From Cyclina sinensis (Eukaryota > Mollusca > Bivalvia > Venerida > Veneridae): 64,000 nucleotides of DNA. The notes beneath the pieces are model-generated. The model ran no database searches and was not told the origin of the DNA. It worked only from the letters and a program-made list of their open reading frames with translations. A program made the position numbers and the translations under genes. Shown here one piece after another: positions 46,501 to 57,104 of the stretch. Within the stretch, counting starts at the first letter, position 1. The number at the start of each line of letters is the position of its first letter. Where the stretch lies: NCBI GenBank assembly GCA_012932295.1, contig JAAONU010000062.1, forward strand, positions 72,001-136,000, in the 5' to 3' direction.

Positions 46501-48565
46501 GTCATCTGGGGTCAAAAACTAGGTCACAGAGCCCAAACATGGAAAAATCTTATTTACACTCTAAAGGTAACATTTTTAGACGAAATAATCTGGAAATTTG
46601 TCAGGAAGGTTGCTTTTATGATTTCAAGCTCAAGTTTGAATATGGGTCATCTTGGTTAAAAAACTAGGTCAGGGAGCCCAAAAATTGAAAAATCTTGTTT
46701 ACACTCTAGAGGTAACATTTTCAGCCCAAATAATCTGGAAATTTGTCAGAAAGGTTGCTTTGACAATTTCTAGGTCAAGTTTAAATATTGTTCATCTGGG
46801 ATCAAAAACTAGGTCACAGAGCCCAAATATGGAAAAACCTTGTTAACACTCTAGAGGTAACATTTTTAGACCAGATAATCTCGAAATTTGTCAGGAAGGT
46901 TGCTTCTATGATTTCTAGCTCAGATTTGAATATGGGTCATTTTGGTCAAAAACTAGGTCACAGAGCCCAAAAATAGAAACATCTCGTTAACACTCTAGCG
47001 GTTACATTTTCAGCCAAAATAGTCTGGAAATTTGTCAGAAAGGTTGCCTTGAGGATTTCTAGATCAAGTTCGAATTTTGGTCATCTGGGGTCACAAACTA
47101 GGTCACAGAGTCCAAATAAGGAAAAACCTTGTTAACATTCTAAAGGTAGCATTTTGAGTCCAAATAACCTGGAAATTTGTCAGAAAGGTTCTATCGATGA
47201 TTTTAAGCTTAAGATTTGAAAAAACTAGGTCACAGAGCCCGAAAGCAAAAAAAAACCTTTTAAATGCTCTAGAGGTTACATTTTTAGTCTAAATGTCCTT
47301 GAAAAATTTGTCAAAAAGGTTGTATCAATGATTTGTATCTCAAATTTGGATATGGGTCATCTGAGATCAAAAAAAAGGTCACGTGGTCCAAATATGTAAA
47401 AAAACTTTTAAACACTCCAGAGGTTACATTTTCAGTCCAAATATCCTGGAAATTTGTCAGACAGGTTTTCTTGATGATTTCTAGCTCAAATTGGAGTATG
47501 GGTCATCTTGGGTCAAAAGCTAGGTCACAGAGCCCAAATAAATATAGAAAAATCTTGTTTACACTCTAGCGGTAACATTTTCAGCCCAAATAATCTGGAA
47601 ATTTGTCAGAAGGTTGCTTTAACAATTTCTAGGTCAAGTTCAAATATTGGTCATCTGGGTTCAAAAACTAGGTCACAGAGCCCAAATATTGAAAAACCTT
47701 GTCAACACTCCAGAGGTAACATTTTAATTCCAAATAACCTGAAAATTTGTCAGAGAGCTTAATTCTATGGTTTCTAGGTCAAGTTTGAATATGGGTCATC
47801 TGGAGTCAAAACATCTAGATCACAGAGCCCAAATATCTAAAAACTTTGTAAACACTCTAGAGGCTACATTTTTAGTCCAAATGTCTTAGAAATTTGTCAG
47901 AAAGGCTGTTTTGGTGATTTGTAGCTCAAGTTTGGATATGGGTTATCTCGGGTCAAAAACTAGGTCACAGAGCCTAAATATCGAAAAACCTTCTTAACAC
48001 TCTAGAGGCTACTTTTTCAGTCCAAATATCCTGGAAATTTGTAAGAGAGATGTTTTTTTTTTTATATATAATTTCTAGCTCAAGTTCGAATATGGGACAT
48101 CTAGGTTAAACAACTAGGTCATAGAGACCAAATATGCAAAAACCTTGTTAACACTCTAGAGGTAACATTTTCAGTACAAATAACCTTGAAATTTGTCAAA
48201 GAGATTGTTTCAATAATTTCTAGGTCAAGTTCAAATATGGGTCATCTGGGGTCAATTAACCAGGTCCTTAGCAACTTTGTTAAAAGCAGTCATACTCAGA
48301 TGAGCGATACAGGGCCATCATGGCCCTCTTGTTTCTTTTAAAGCTACGGCAATAAAATTTGGACTGTGTGTGCAGCTTTTTGTTCCGATTTCAAAAAAGT
48401 CGTCTCATGACCTATATTTTGATCTACTGACCTACTTTTTGTTTTTGGAGCTATGTCAATGAAATTGCATTGGTCCATTTCTGTGATATGCATCATTACA
48501 TTCATAAAAAATTATTTCGTCTTTGACCCCAGGTAAGCGCTTTAGGGCCATTGCCCTTCTTGTTT
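43598..48565 (+). mobile_element. Outer Helentron/HINE-like element, interrupted by a second one
   Basis: The 5' end AGCTCACCTGGCAC..GTGCCAGAGTGAG forms a hairpin. The 3' end has the inverse CCAGGTAAGCGC, then a GGGCCATTGCCC hairpin and CTTCTTGTTT. Inside are about seven 165-bp units (43830-44875; blocks GGAGCTTAGATATTTGGTAT, TCTACCAAGATTGTTCAAAT, GACCCTGGGGTCA). Then ~110-bp units with GACCTACTGACCTACTTTTT run at about 44990-45380 and resume at 48335. The break is the inner element 45381-48334. Asymmetric terminal inverted repeats, a 3' terminal hairpin, insertion in T runs and internal minisatellites are the published hallmarks of Helentron-associated elements and of the bivalve 'pearl' type. 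Confidence 0.7.
45381..48334 (+). mobile_element. Inner HINE-like element with 13-copy 147-bp minisatellite
   Basis: Starts AGCTCACCTGAGCATGC in a T run and ends GAGCGATACAGGGCCATCAT, GGCCCTCTTGTTT. It has about four 165-bp units (45600-46260), then about thirteen ~147-bp units (46270-48270), each with GGTAACATTTTCAGTCCAAA, GAAATTTGTCAGAAAGGTTG, GGGTCATCTGGGGTCAAAAA and AGGTCACAGAGCCCAAA. No coding capacity. It splits the ~110-bp array of the outer element. Confidence 0.8.
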
Positions 48566-49300
48566 ATATAGAGGGTTATTAAGTATTCTGTTGTATTTTT
48601 TGATCCAAAAATTATGTTCCTTTCATTAATTTTTATAGGAATATTTTCCTTTTCTAAGTGTCTTTGTAGTTCATTCAGTAGTGAATGTGTACATCTACAT
48701 TTCAAAAAAAATATGTTCTATTGTTTCTGTTTCATTCTTGCAGAGATCATTATCTTTCAACCTTAATGTTTTTAAGTATTTATTAATTGGTAAGATTCGG
48801 TATAAAATTCTATATTAGAGCCATTGTAAATTACTGACTCTTGTCACTTTAAAAGACATGCTATAAAAAAATTCCAATCTTCATATACAAAATGATATTG
48901 CATATTCCATTTTATCTGACTTGTTGGCATATCAGAGTTTTTGTTAAGAATATTGTAAATGTCTTTGCATCCTGATTTTGATTGTATTATAGTTCTTACT
49001 GGAAAGGGAATTAAAGGATTACTTTCTGAGCTTATTTCTGTTTGTTTTAAAGTGACTTTCCTTTTGTAACTTGAAACTGTTCTTATTACTCCAAGATGAT
49101 GTAACGAGTTAACAGGAATGTTAGTGCTATTTTTAAATTCCTCATACGACATAAGCTTTTGTCCTTTGAACAAATCATTTATATATCTTATTCCATTTTG
49201 GTACCATGATTTTAGAAATAGGCTTTAAAATTTGGTTCATCTACATTTACTGTACAACCCAACAATCGATTTCCAATTATGACTGGGTGTTTAATGTGCT
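48510..49300 (-). pseudogene. LINE C-terminal relic, minus strand
   Basis: Minus-strand frames hold the end of a LINE polyprotein: HPVIIGNRLLG near 49290-49250, WYQNGIRYINDLF near 49205-49170, KGQKLMSYEEFKNSTNIPVN, then after shifts INKYLKTLRL near 48790 and C-x3-ETIEHIFFKC (zinc-like motif) near 48740-48700. The wording resembles L1/Tx1-group elements. Stops and shifts interrupt it. The RT core is missing. Confidence 0.7.
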
Positions 49301-49302
49301 TT

Positions 49303-49600
49303 GGTATGTAGCATTCAGTAGGAGACATCTACAAAGATTTTTTTACAAATTATTTCCCTGAGGTCATTGTTAGCACTGTCCCAAGGGTCATTTGTTTTTA
49401 CGACATATTTTGAAAAAAAATCTCTGAAACAAAATTGCCAACATATCTAAAATTGTGCACAAAACATTGACTTGTTGACTTCAAAGATTGGTCAAATTAT
49501 ATCCCCAGGGTAAATAGTGACTCTGCCCTTGGGGGGTCACTTGTTTTACATTGTATTTTATAGGAAAACTTAAATCATTCAGACAGAATCATAGGTGTAA
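49303..49600 (+). repeat. Degenerate 165-bp-unit remnant of a HINE
   Basis: TTTGGTATGTAGCATTC, GACATCTACAAAGATT, CCCTGAGGTCATTG, CCAAGGGTCA(T/C)TTGTTTTAC match the units at 43830-44875. A separate, older copy next to the LINE relic. Confidence 0.6.
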
Positions 49601-49758
49601 GAAAATATTTTGTCTTGGTTATTTATAGTATTGGGTCAATTGACATGTACTGAGGTAACAAATGTGTTTTCCTTTCTCTCCTGTCTGTTTGCCTGAACAT
49701 TCATCTGAAAAAAAGAATCTGGAGTCTGGAAAATCTTTAAAAGTAGTATGTATGTATT

Positions 49759-51071
49759 GTAGTGCCCTAGGGTAAAAGGGGGTCCGGAGGGGCCTACAAT
49801 CCGTGGACTAATTAATACACAGAGTCCACAAAAACCAAAAAAAAAAAATCAATATTAAGGTAGCGTCAAGTATTAATGCCTGGTAGCGGATAGACCTGGT
49901 AGTGGTCGACGGCTGGTAGCGCCTTTCTTAAATAACTACGGAATAATGTAGCACAAACTACGATCTTTTCGGCTTTGATGTGATTTATTTGTTAATAAAG
50001 CCTTAACAGTTTCCGTACATTAAACTATAACAAGATATATCGCACAAATAAACCGAGCGAATTCGAAATTACGATAAATATTTAACTGTTGAGTGCCAGA
50101 GAAAATTGCCAAATAGAATAAATTAAATGCTTTAATCAGTCTTATAATTACTGTAAGGTATTTTTACCTTGAAAAATCTAATAAAGATCTCTTAGGATAA
50201 TAATAAGTTGAATGAATGGTAGTCTTTGACTATACGACTAAACTCTCCAAGGGACAGAGGCAAAGTGACAAGAATTCGTACGTCTGCAGTTATTAAAATT
50301 CTATGTTTTGGTATGCTAATTTTACCTGTGGTATGCAAATTCAAGTTACGAACATTGGCTTCGTACAACTTCGTGAGACGAAGTACACAACGGACGTTAA
50401 ACGTGACAGCTCGGCCTAAAACGACCTAATGCATATGCATAAAAGGCGGAGACCAAAATATAGTCAACAGCTAAAGTTAAATTGAAGTAAACAATATCCT
50501 TACAATTATTAATTATCCTTAGAAAAGCTAAATATGTGAAAAATATATAATAAATACTAACATTTTTACAAGAAACTTGTAACAAACTGCATTTAATATT
50601 ACTTTAATTTTGAAATCATTTGATCTGACTTTGGTTCGAGATAAACCGGTGAAACCGGAAGTTATTCAAATTTAGAGACATGTGTTTCAAAAGCAAGACC
50701 AGTTGCTCAAGAATTATTAATATTCAGTGGCATAGATATGATATTACATGGATTTTAAACCGTAAGCAGTTACATAGATTAATAACTGAATGAATACTGA
50801 AATATCAAGTTATCGCGATATTTTACTGTTGACATTACACTACGGATAAATTCTCGTAGTTCTAAAAAGACAAAACGACAACTTCTGTTTAAATACATCA
50901 AGCTGATACTGATTCAAGGTAATTGTTGATTATTTTTAGTTTAACATTTTCTAATTTGTTTTGAATTTCACAGTGTTATCTAAAATGTACAGTAAATGTC
51001 ACTAATATAATTTACAACAGTGAAACAACAACAACAACAAAAATTGTGACTGTGAGGGTTCATGCCTCACA
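49759..51071 (-). mobile_element. Possible LTR (minus-strand Gypsy-type element)
   Basis: On the minus strand TGTGAGGCATG starts right after a polypurine tract (AGAGGGAGGGTAG, plus 51072-51084), as the 3' LTR of a retroelement should. The far edge is uncertain (TGTAGTGCCCTA at 49759 is only a guess), and no second LTR was found in the window. Confidence 0.4.
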
Positions 51072-51120
51072 CTACCCTCCCTCTACTGACAAATTTCGTC
51101 CTCGAAATTTAAGGGGTTTA
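51072..51120 (-). promoter_or_regulatory. Polypurine tract of an LTR retroelement
   Basis: The minus strand reads CTTAAATTTCGAGGACGAAA, then TTTGTCAGT, then AGAGGGAGGGTAG directly before TGTGAGG. The GAGGACGAA segment followed by a polypurine tract is usual at the 3' end of Gypsy-type elements. Confidence 0.5.
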
Positions 51121-52382
51121 TAATAAGTTAGTTTGTCTTAAAAATACAAAAAAATAAAATATTACAACAATACTTTAACTTATAACCGTAAACGACAAAT
51201 GTTAACTTTTTTAAACATGAATAACAGTAATATCATATTTTTGTAAGCACTAACATTAAGGAATACTGCATAATTTTCTTTTTTATGCATAACAGTCAAA
51301 TATATTAATCACAGCTCATAGACACCTGTAAAGACTACAAAAAGTATCTTGTCTTTACCGTAACATTTTATGATAACTATAAAATAAGGGCACCAAACAG
51401 AACTAAATTTATCCAGTTCAATGACTTTGTGCGTAACTCACATATCTGCACACAGTAATATTATACACCGTAATTTGGCAAAAATTTATACTGATACATG
51501 TAAGATAACAACAATAGCAATCAACATTTGCTCTTGACTCGGACATGAAAATGTTAATTATTTCAAAACAATTAAATTCAAACTACTAGCTTATTTATGC
51601 AAGTAAAGAAGTAGAACAATGTCTGTCACTTCCATACTGTACACATGTGACTTATAAATTGTTCAGGAAAAGATTGTCACATTACATCAGTAACAATTAA
51701 AATATTCCTTTTATAGGTACTTAAAAATAACTTGAGCACAAACATTTCAATAAACCCTATATTTTATAATGTACCGAGTGTCTAATGCACTTAAAAGTTA
51801 AAACCAATACTGGAAGAAAATTGCTAATACATGTTACCATGAAACATAGATATGGTATAAGCCATTTACACAAGTACCATTTGTTTCCTATTATAATAAA
51901 ACTTAAGTATCCTCCAAGGACAACATTATATGTTTCAGCACAAATACATGTTTACAAAATATAATTTAAGCCGACCTGGGCATATTTTATTATGTGTTTG
52001 CCTAAGTTAACATAGGAGCACCATCATTAATGTCAAAATTATGTTACAATCAACAAATTTTAAGAATCTGTTGCTAAAGTATTCACAGTATAACAACCGT
52101 AGCTCTTTAATTACATTGATTAGTTAACTTACTGTAAAATTTTGTTTTATAATAGGTTAAAATCTAACAACCAATAGGATTTAATTTTAAGACAAGGTTT
52201 GCCCACAGACCTTTAAAATAACTGACATTTAATTATCTGATGATACTTTAATATAATATATACTAAGAATAATTATGATAAAAATTTACAATTTTTCCTA
52301 AGTACATGTAATGGATATTTAACCTAGCTAATGATACCTTGAATGAAAATAACTTACACAATACAATTTTTACATATCTTCT
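51121..52382. other. No gene seen; 3' flank of the zinc-finger exon
   Basis: AT-rich, no open frame of note. It may be 3' UTR or internal retroelement sequence between the zinc-finger exon and the polypurine tract. Confidence 0.4.
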
Positions 52383-53586
52383 TTATTCTTCATCTGTTTG
52401 GGTTTGGGTGGAGCGGTTAACCTTCAGTTCATCTTGGAGTTGGAAATTTGTTCTCAATGAAAGTGATCTGCCATCCTGTAATTGAATCTGTTCATGGCGT
52501 GTAATAGTAAAGTTCTGGCAGGTGAAATCTATGGATACGTTATCAGTGGTTGATTTATTGAGAATGTCAGCCTGTTGGAAAGCTGCAAGTTGGGCAATAG
52601 CTCCCTTTAAGAAATTAGAAGGTGCATCTTGGAATAAAAGGCGTGGATCGGTAGATTTTCTTGATGAAACCTTTATCTTTTTTGGTGGAAACTCTAGGGT
52701 GTGGTCCTGGTCCAATCCATTGATGACGTGCCTGTGATCTGGTCTGGGTGCTGGGTAATGGGTAGTGGTGGTCTCGTGTGTGTCTATGTGTGTTGCATCC
52801 AGTGGTATGTTCTTGATTGATGGTGATGGTGGTTCATCTTGTAGCGGTGCTGTGTCAAAGTCATTTTCTGTAAGTTCTAAATATGGTAGTTGGCATCTGA
52901 CCGGAAGTGAGAGCTGTGGGTTAGGGAATGTCCAGTCAAGTTCTAAGTCTGGAAACCTTGGTTCTTGGTGTAGTTGAACTTGTGGACTGCTGTGTTTGAG
53001 TTTGGGTGTGTTGAGTGTGCATGCTGAGCCACTTACAAATTGTTCTAAATCATATGGAACTGTGGTTAGGTCTGACAGTGGCTCATTACAGTATGTGTTG
53101 GGTGTGGCTGGCATGTTTGTGGGTGTGTAGATGGTGTCTAGTGTATCGGCTATTTCTGTATATGTAGGTACTGATGTAGGTGTCGGAACTGAAGTAGGCG
53201 TTGGTACTGATGTAGGTGTTGGAAATGAAGTAGACGTCTTTGCTGGTGATGGTCCAAAGGTGTTGGATTTGCCTGGTATAAGTACTACAGATTTAGTTCC
53301 AGTAAAAGCAGGTGTTGGAGCTTCTTCAAAGTATGGTGTGAAATAATTCTTTACCTTGTTGACGTTTATATCTTTTGGAATGTTATGTGATCTTACAAGG
53401 TGTCGTCTTTGTACATCAGTTCTTTTCTTAGGAACAATAAAGTTGGTGCCCCCACTGCAAAGGCTACACATGACTTGGACTCCATGCCTGTCGTCCATAT
53501 GCCGCACGCATTGTTCTTCGGTGTTGTATTTGATTTGGCAGGTCTTACAAAACAGAACATCACCGGTTGGACCTCTTTTTGCCTTA
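52383..53586 (-). CDS. C2H2 zinc-finger protein exon, terminal
   Basis: About 400 open codons on the minus strand, from the acceptor TATATATAACAG (exon first base 53586, phase 2) to a stop whose codon overlaps AATAAA. Counting from the in-frame ATG at 53618: finger 1 C24-x2-C27-x12-H40-x4-H45; finger 2 C51-x2-C54-x18-H73-x4-H78. Then a long Pro/Thr/Ser-rich, acidic region with a (SVPTPT)n repeat near 140-155 and no fold. The C-terminal end, RSTQTQTDEE, echoes the QQTQTL end of the integrase frame at 54192, which hints that both belong to one retroelement. It could instead be a host gene with upstream exons to the right. There is no stop in 1.2 kb of AT-rich DNA, so it is real or very recent coding sequence. 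Confidence 0.65.
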
Positions 53587-53689
53587 CTGTTATATATAAA
53601 ATATACAAACATGCACAATTTATGTGTACTTTACATTTGTTGATTGTTTATACATATATATTTTCATATATGTATGTAATTTATGATTA

Positions 53690-54190
53690 AGTAGTGTACG
53701 TGTATCTTTTCATTACACTAACTGCCGGACAGTGCTTGGATAGGCTTAACGTTCTTTATTATGTAGAAAAATATTTATTTATAAAGTGAAATTTGTCACT
53801 GGGCATGTGACAACCACAATGATTCTCGGAAACAGTAGAAAATTACAGCTGGCAACTTTCTGGCACTCGGTAACGGCGAACAAAAATTTCTGTCTGGTTG
53901 TTCTATTTGTACGCATTAGCTTCATTCGTACAATTTCTGGTCTGGCGCGATAAGTTGAGGGAGTGTCTTTGGAAGCAAGCCTCTAAATGAAACAACTCTG
54001 GAGTTGATAATTACTTGCACATTTTTTTCACTAATTGGTACAATTAACATTAATTACAGTAATATAGGAACAAAACAATAGTCTATTTTGGGCATCACTT
54101 GAAATATAATCCCGCACATATAAATATTTTAAGAATGAAGTGCAGCAACTTTTGTACACTTGGCAGTTACTCTAAATAATAATTTTATTC
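53690..54190. other. No gene seen
   Basis: Spacer between the zinc-finger exon and the integrase end, including the putative intron of the finger gene. Confidence 0.4.
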
Positions 54191-54191
54191 T

Positions 54192-55440
54192 CTATAAGGT
54201 TTGAGTCTGTTGTGATGCACATTTAAGACTTTTCCTGTCTTTATATTTCTTATTTTTAGTACCAGGGTAGATATAATTTTTACTACCCGGAATGGTCCAA
54301 CCAAGCTTTTGACAGAGACCTTTTCTTTTAGTAAATACCCTGGCCCATACAAGATCATCTGTCTCGTAAGGAATCAAATTAATACGCAAGTCATAATTGT
54401 TTTTCTGTTGTTTTGCAGCCATCAGCATTGCCTGACGAGCCTGCTCATGGCATTTTCTAAGTTGCTCCTGTAATTTCTGTACATACTCATCACTGGAGTA
54501 TTCAGTGCTTCCTTGAAGTCCATGACCAAGTAATATGTCTGTTGGTAATCTTGGATTGTGTCCAAACATCATCTGATATGGAGTTTTACTGGTACTAGCA
54601 TGAACGCTGGATCTGTAAGCTAACAGTAATACCGGTAGCCATTCATCCCAGTATCTTTGGTTAACTGAAATGTATTTACTTAACATGTCTTCCATACTTC
54701 GGTGAATTCTTTCAATAAGACCATTCGTCTGTGGTGAAACGCTGTGGAACGTAGCTTGACAATATCAAGACGTTTACATAATTCATGGAACAGCTGCGAT
54801 TCAAACTGATGACCCTGGTCAGTTCCTATCTGTGTCATTAGACCATATCTGTTAATAAATTCATTAACTATTGTTGCGCTTGTTTCAACTTTCATATCTG
54901 GAATGGGATACATTTCAACCCATTTAGTAAAGTAACACTGTATAGAAAGGATATATCTATTTCATTTATTTGATAAAGGTAATGGTCCTACAATATCAAG
55001 ACCAATCTTCTCTAAAGGAATTCCTACATCTACTGATTGTAATGGCGCTTTAGCTGTTCTTGGTGGCATTTTCCTGCCTTGGCATTGTATACATGTTCTA
55101 CAATGATATGCTATATCTTCCTTGCAGTTCAACCAGTAAAAGTTTTGTTTCAATCTCTGATAGGATTTCTTTTCACCTAGATGTCCTGCAGTTATATGGT
55201 CATGAACGTATCTCAAAACAGTTTTTCTCGCTTCAGAAGGTACAAGGACCTGAGTTTGTTCCTCCCCTAACTTATTGGTATGTAATCTATACAAAATATC
55301 GTTCTTCATTTTTAAAATTGGCCACTGAGACAGACCAATAAACTTTAAACTCGTGACTTAAATGTGATATTTCTTCACTTGAGGGTCTTTGTTCTTTTAC
55401 TGTGTATCGTAGTAAGCTTGCTAACTGGTTTAGCTCTCAA
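54192..55440 (-). pseudogene. Gypsy (Ty3)-type integrase, broken
   Basis: Minus-strand order: an RNase H/linker end near 55440-55345, the zinc-binding H2C2 domain (H-x6-H in VHDHITAGHLG, C-x2-C in CRTCIQC) near 55200-55080, then the rve core with LDIVGPLP (first Asp), GTDQGHQFES (second Asp) and a glutamate-bearing helix before AYRSSVHASTSKTPY and a GPY/F-like C-terminal region. Three breaks disable it: a frame change near 55340, a TGA just after PLPLSNK (about 54962), and a one-base loss near 54740 just before the catalytic glutamate. Gag, protease and RT are absent, so this is a 5'-truncated relic. Integrase would insert the element DNA into host chromosomes. Confidence 0.9.
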
Positions 55441-55706
55441 TATTCAAGTAAACTCTTAGAATCATATTTCAAAGACACTTACCTTCCCATCCATAAGACT
55501 GTTAAATAATGCTAATTTGTATATTCAAAAAAATATATAAAATCGTATTACCGAGACAATTTATTACCTTTCCACCGAGCAGTCCGTTTAACAATGCCAA
55601 TTTGTGATTAAGAACACTGTTGTCAAGAAAAAAAAAAAACATTGAGAAGAGTAGTTACAACGTTTACTTCCGCTATTGTTTACCCTTAATCAAAGTTAGA
55701 TTTATT
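55441..55706. other. Two exon-like repeats on the minus strand
   Basis: Minus-strand LNHKLALLNGLLGGK|GTAATA (about 55570-55625) and YKLALFNSLMDGK|GTAAGT (about 55488-55530) resemble each other, and each ends at a splice donor. See findings. Confidence 0.35.
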
Positions 55707-56531
55707 ATACCCCCGCTTCGAAGAAGTGGGGGGTATACTGTTTTACCCTTGTCTGTGTGTGTCCGTCCGTCCGTCTGTCCGTCCGTCCGTAACAAATTTC
55801 CGTTGCAGTTTTCTCAGCAACTATAACAAGCAGAAGCCTGATATTTCACATATTGCTATACCCTACAGTTCCATATGGTGTAAAGCAATTATATGCTCCT
55901 TGCTCATCTACTTCCTGTTTACCGAATATTTTTAGATTTTGTCACTATATAGGTGCATTACAACAACCAAACGACATCTTTATTTTCCGTCGCAGTTTTC
56001 TAAGCAACTACAGCATGCAGCCGCCTGATATTTTGCATATTGCTTTATCCTATAGTCCCATATGGTGTAAAGCGATTTTATGCTCCTTGCTCATCTACTT
56101 CCTGTTTACTGAATACTTAGATTTTTACACATAGTTGACATACATTCACAATTTCCGTCACATTTTTCTAAGCAACTATAAGATGCAGTCGCCTGATATT
56201 TTGCATATTGCTTTATCCTATATTCTCATATGGTGTAAAGCGATTATATGCTCCTTGCTCATCTACTTCCTGTTTACAAAATACTTAGAAGTTACCAACA
56301 CACAGGAAAGGAGGTTCACTTGATCGTGTTTTTGTGAATAAAGACTTCGATGAATCAGAAATCACAGATGTTATACCTGTTCATTATTCTGACCATTTTC
56401 ATATCCTCTAGCTGTGCTTTGGATGAAGTTGTATTAAATTCAGGTAAATACGCGGAAAAATTTGACACTCTTTATACATATGACAAATGCAAATTACATT
56501 ATGAAAGTCAAATTTCTGATAGCGGGGGTAT
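55707..56531. mobile_element. Second ATACCCCCGC-type element with internal repeats
   Basis: ATACCCCCGCT at 55707 and the inverse AGCGGGGGTAT ending 56531. A GGGGGGTAT palindrome partner and GTCCGTCCGTCTGTCCGTCC follow the left end. Three units of ~165-185 bp (about 55797, 55985, 56149) contain TTTTCT(C/A)AGCAACTA, CCTGATATTT, CATATGGTGTAAAGC and TGCTCCTTGCTCATCTACTT. The ends match the 2576-3252 element but the internal repeats do not. Confidence 0.7.
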
Positions 56532-57030
56532 CACTAGTGAGCATTAGCTCACAAATTTACTTGTTAACTTCGGATCCACATTCAAGTATCTTCTGAACTG
56601 GTTACGTACAAAAAATTGTCATACTGTGTATTCTCGTTTTCACAAACACCGAAACGTTTTGTAAGTCCGCTCTTAAAAGTTTGATAAATATACAAATATG
56701 GTGCGAACGAATAAGCAGATAATTAAAAAAAAAGTCGCTGCACCAAATATTTAATTATAACATTCTTTTTTTCTAATCAAACTGCATCGTTTCATAACTA
56801 GGTCAAGTCATGTTATGAGACGATAAATAACGTAATATTATATTTTAAAAATATCAATGACTGATCTGAATCACTGCGCTACATAGAACACTTGACAGAA
56901 AATTGTTAAGACACAGAAAAGAAAATCCTTAAACCACGGTGGTTAGAAACGAACGTTAAAATATTGCTAATTGATCAATGAACGTGTAATAAGGTGTTGT
57001 TTGTGCCATCATGAACATTATCGACTCAAT

Positions 57031-57034
<4 letters not shown>

Positions 57035-57099
<65 letters not shown>
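57035..57099. repeat. (AT)n microsatellite
   Basis: About 32 AT units; it marks the left edge of the second copy of repeat B. Confidence 0.95.
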
Positions 57100-57102
<3 letters not shown>

Positions 57103-57104
57103 AC

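Noticed and set aside
46652..47762. Repeated plus-strand frames with similar peptides
   Set aside because: Products of the 147-bp minisatellite unit (divisible by three, so the same frame recurs).
52522..53690. Plus-strand frames rich in Val/Gly/Thr or Cys
   Set aside because: Antisense shadows of the zinc-finger exon; the VGTDVGVG run is the complement of its SVPTPT repeat.
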